Below, piece after piece: positions 6,066-7,312 of a DNA stretch of 7,312 nt. The position numbers were made by a program, and so were the translations under genes. The stretch comes from Dehalococcoidia bacterium (GTDB lineage: Bacteria > Chloroflexota > Dehalococcoidia > DSTF01 > JALHUB01): the NCBI GenBank assembly GCA_022865685.1, contig JALHUB010000075.1:1-7312 (forward strand). Direction: 5' to 3'. The notes under the pieces were generated by a model. The model was given only the letters and a program-made list of their open reading frames with translations. It searched no databases and was not told the DNA's origin. The first letter of the stretch is position 1. Each line of letters begins with the position of its first letter.

Positions 6066-6959
6066 TTGACAAAGGAGCAGGAACGGCTAATCCAGCATTA
6101 CGGCGGCCAGGCGGTCATCGAAGGGGTGATGATGCGCGGCGCCCGCGGCATGGCCGTCGCCGTTCGAAAGCCTGACGGCGGCATTCGAGTCAAGTCGGAG
6201 TCGCTCGGCGGCGTGTACGTCGGACGGGTGCGACGGATACCGATTCTGCGCGGCGTCATTGTCCTCTGGGAGACGCTGGCGCTGGGCATGCGGGCGCTGG
6301 TGTTCTCGTCGGAGGTGGCGGCGGGAATGACGGAGGAGGAGGAGAAGGAGCCGAGCCCGGCGTATATCTGGATCGTCCTGGGGGTCACGCTGGCGTTTGC
6401 GGCGGCGATCTTCTTCGTCGCACCGCTGCTGCTGACGGGCTGGCTGAGCTCGCACATGAACGGCGCCCTGGTCGTGCTCGTCGAGGGCGTTGTGCGGCTG
6501 TTGATGCTGCTGGGGTACATCTGGGGGATCGGTTTCGTACCGGACATACGGCGCGTCTACGCCTATCACGGCGCCGAGCACCGCACGATCAATGCGTGGG
6601 AGGCGGCAGCGCCGTTAGAGATCGAATCGGTGCGACGGTTCAGCAACGAGCACGCCCGCTGCGGCACGGCGTTTCTCCTGACGGTGGCGGTCGTTTCGCT
6701 GGTGGTGTTCGTGCTGCTGGGGACGCCGAGCTGGTGGTGGCGGATCGCTTCGCGCGTGCTGCTGATACCGGTCATCGCGGCCGTGAGCTACGAGATCATC
6801 CGCGCGAGCGCCGACTTCCGGCGATTCCGAGTAGTGCGGTGGCTGTCGCGTCCGAGCCTGGCGTTGCAGGCATTGACGACGCGCGACCCCGACGACAGTC
6901 AGATCGAGGTGGCGATCCGGGCGCTGCGGGAGGTGCTGGCGACGGACGCGACCTCGTAG
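6066..6959 (+). CDS. yqhQ: DUF1385 (YqhQ-like) multi-pass membrane protein
   Basis: This 297-residue protein belongs to DUF1385, whose B. subtilis member is YqhQ; no biochemical function is established. The family opening YGGQAVIEGVMMRG lies at 12-25. Hydrophobic segments lie at about 100-124, 132-157, 202-219 and 228-246. Between the second and third is YHGAEHRTINAWE (167-179), and HARCGT follows at 196-201. These conserved His, Glu and Cys residues could form a metal or catalytic site (inference). The C-terminal QALTTRDPDDSQIEVAIRAL (268-287) is also family-typical. The TTG at 6066 is chosen for the ribosome binding site and because the in-frame TTG at 6006 falls inside the tandem repeat. 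In many bacteria this gene sits by rpmE and prmC/prfA; the rpmE side is preserved here, but no prmC or prfA appears before the window end. Confidence 0.9.
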   Translation: MTKEQERLIQHYGGQAVIEGVMMRGARGMAVAVRKPDGGIRVKSESLGGVYVGRVRRIPILRGVIVLWETLALGMRALVFSSEVAAGMTEEEEKEPSPAYIWIVLGVTLAFAAAIFFVAPLLLTGWLSSHMNGALVVLVEGVVRLLMLLGYIWGIGFVPDIRRVYAYHGAEHRTINAWEAAAPLEIESVRRFSNEHARCGTAFLLTVAVVSLVVFVLLGTPSWWWRIASRVLLIPVIAAVSYEIIRASADFRRFRVVRWLSRPSLALQALTTRDPDDSQIEVAIRALREVLATDATS

Positions 6960-7041
6960 TGGCAGGGCTTCATACTTGTCGCGGCTTCCGATGATTCCGG
7001 GCGGGCGCAGGACGCCAGCTCCGCGGGATGGAAGAGACGAC

Positions 7042-7065
7042 GGGAGGATTAAAGTCCTCCCCTAC
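7042..7065 (-). repeat. REP-like palindrome, 'GGGAGGAC' family
   Basis: GGGAGGAT (7042-7049) pairs with GTCCTCCC (7054-7061) around TAAA, with one G-T pair, and is followed by CTAC (7062-7065). It differs from the copy at 123-146 by a single base. Confidence 0.88.
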
Positions 7066-7087
7066 ATTTCAGAAATAAACACCGCGT

Positions 7088-7111
7088 CCGAGACAGGAAG
7101 GTCGCGGCTGC
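7088..7111 (-). repeat. Degenerate 'CCGAGACT' REP-like copy
   Basis: Aligned with 7216-7239, this 24-base stretch differs at four positions, including A to G within the CTAC end (CTGC here). The GGAA loop is intact but the stem has lost pairing. It looks like a decayed copy. Confidence 0.6.
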
Positions 7112-7170
7112 GCCTCTTCTCGAGCACCGAAGGCACGCGCGACAACACGCGGACAGCAGAGAGGCGACGC

Positions 7171-7193
7171 GGAGGGCTGAAGCCCTCCTCTAC
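7171..7193 (-). repeat. REP-like palindrome, 'GGAGGGC' family
   Basis: Identical to 2377-2399: GGAGGGC (7171-7177), TGAA, GCCCTCC (7182-7188), T, CTAC (7190-7193). The flanks GGCGACG(C/T) and ATTG are shared as well. Confidence 0.9.
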
Positions 7194-7215
7194 ATTGTGG
7201 AAACGGGCATGAACG

Positions 7216-7245
7216 CCGAGACTGGAAAGTCTCGGCTACGTTTTT
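7216..7245 (-). repeat. REP-like palindrome 'CCGAGACT' followed by a T-run
   Basis: CCGAGACT (7216-7223), GGAA, AGTCTCGG (7228-7235) and CTAC (7236-7239) repeat the 178-201 copy exactly. Here five T residues follow at 7241-7245. For plus-strand transcription this hairpin plus T-run resembles an intrinsic terminator and might end the DUF1385 transcript about 260 bases downstream of its stop. Confidence 0.88.
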
Positions 7246-7277
7246 CCTTTGCCGGGTGGGCTTTCTTCTGTCGGCAA

Positions 7278-7300
7278 GGCGGGCAAGATGCCCGCCCTAC
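7278..7300 (-). repeat. REP-like palindrome, 'GGCGGGCA' family
   Basis: A perfect 8-bp inverted repeat, GGCGGGCA (7278-7285) and TGCCCGCC (7289-7296), has a 3-base loop and is followed by CTAC (7297-7300). Its stem sequence differs from the other families, but the GTAG-plus-hairpin layout on the minus strand is the same. Confidence 0.85.
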
Positions 7301-7312
7301 GCGAAAGGAACC

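Larger units (their letters stand above)
6960..7312. other. Repeat-dense intergenic region
   Basis: About 350 bases after the DUF1385 gene hold five REP-like elements (four intact, one degenerate) and no convincing gene. An open frame at 6976-7212 crosses four of these repeats and has no family resemblance. No clear terminator is seen directly after the DUF1385 stop. Confidence 0.7.

Noticed and set aside
6976..7212. Small plus-strand open frame after the DUF1385 gene
   Set aside because: It is made largely from REP-like repeats, including intact palindromes, with no ribosome binding site or homology visible.

Overview
The window is GC-rich bacterial chromosome (roughly 60-65% G+C by eye, not counted). 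It carries housekeeping genes separated by intergenic gaps packed with short palindromic repeats. There is no phage, plasmid, CRISPR, tRNA or rRNA signal. The gene content and protein style (an FtsH with a GSPGTGKT Walker A, a DUF1385/YqhQ protein beside L31, a tautomerase of the MPIVRVEMW type) suggest a member of Chloroflexota, possibly Dehalococcoidia, probably from a metagenome. That placement is inference.

Layout: (1) 1-214 is a repeat-rich gap. (2) 215-2023, minus strand, is a compact nuclease operon: rnhB (RNase HII), yraN (UPF0102 nuclease-like protein, overlapping rnhB by 4 bases) and a stand-alone Cas4/RecB-like PD-(D/E)XK nuclease with a predicted iron-sulfur cluster. (3) 2024-2473 is a divergent intergenic region with two repeats and weak promoter candidates. 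(4) 2474-2665, plus strand, is a 63-residue 4-oxalocrotonate tautomerase-family protein. (5) 2838-4820 is ftsH, behind two tandem extended -10 promoters. (6) 5010-5879 is the ribosomal protein operon rplU-rpmA-rpmE (L21, L27, L31), with a TTGACA promoter and a clear intrinsic terminator. (7) 6066-6959 is a DUF1385 (YqhQ-like) membrane protein. (8) 6960-7312 holds no credible gene, only a dense cluster of repeats.

Two things stand out. First, at least eleven short palindromes of differing stem sequence share one architecture. Read on the minus strand, each is a GTAG tetranucleotide followed by a 7-8 bp hairpin. This is the architecture of REP elements mobilised by RAYT (TnpA-REP) transposases, and nearly all copies here point the same way. 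One has grown into a four-copy 14-bp tandem array. Second, rplU seems to start at an AUU codon: an ideal Shine-Dalgarno, the promoter position and the L21 family N-terminus all converge on it.

The genes are core functions: ribonucleotide and DNA processing, membrane protein quality control and ribosome assembly. I see no evidence that they form one novel system. The novelty lies in the repeat family and the unusual start codon.
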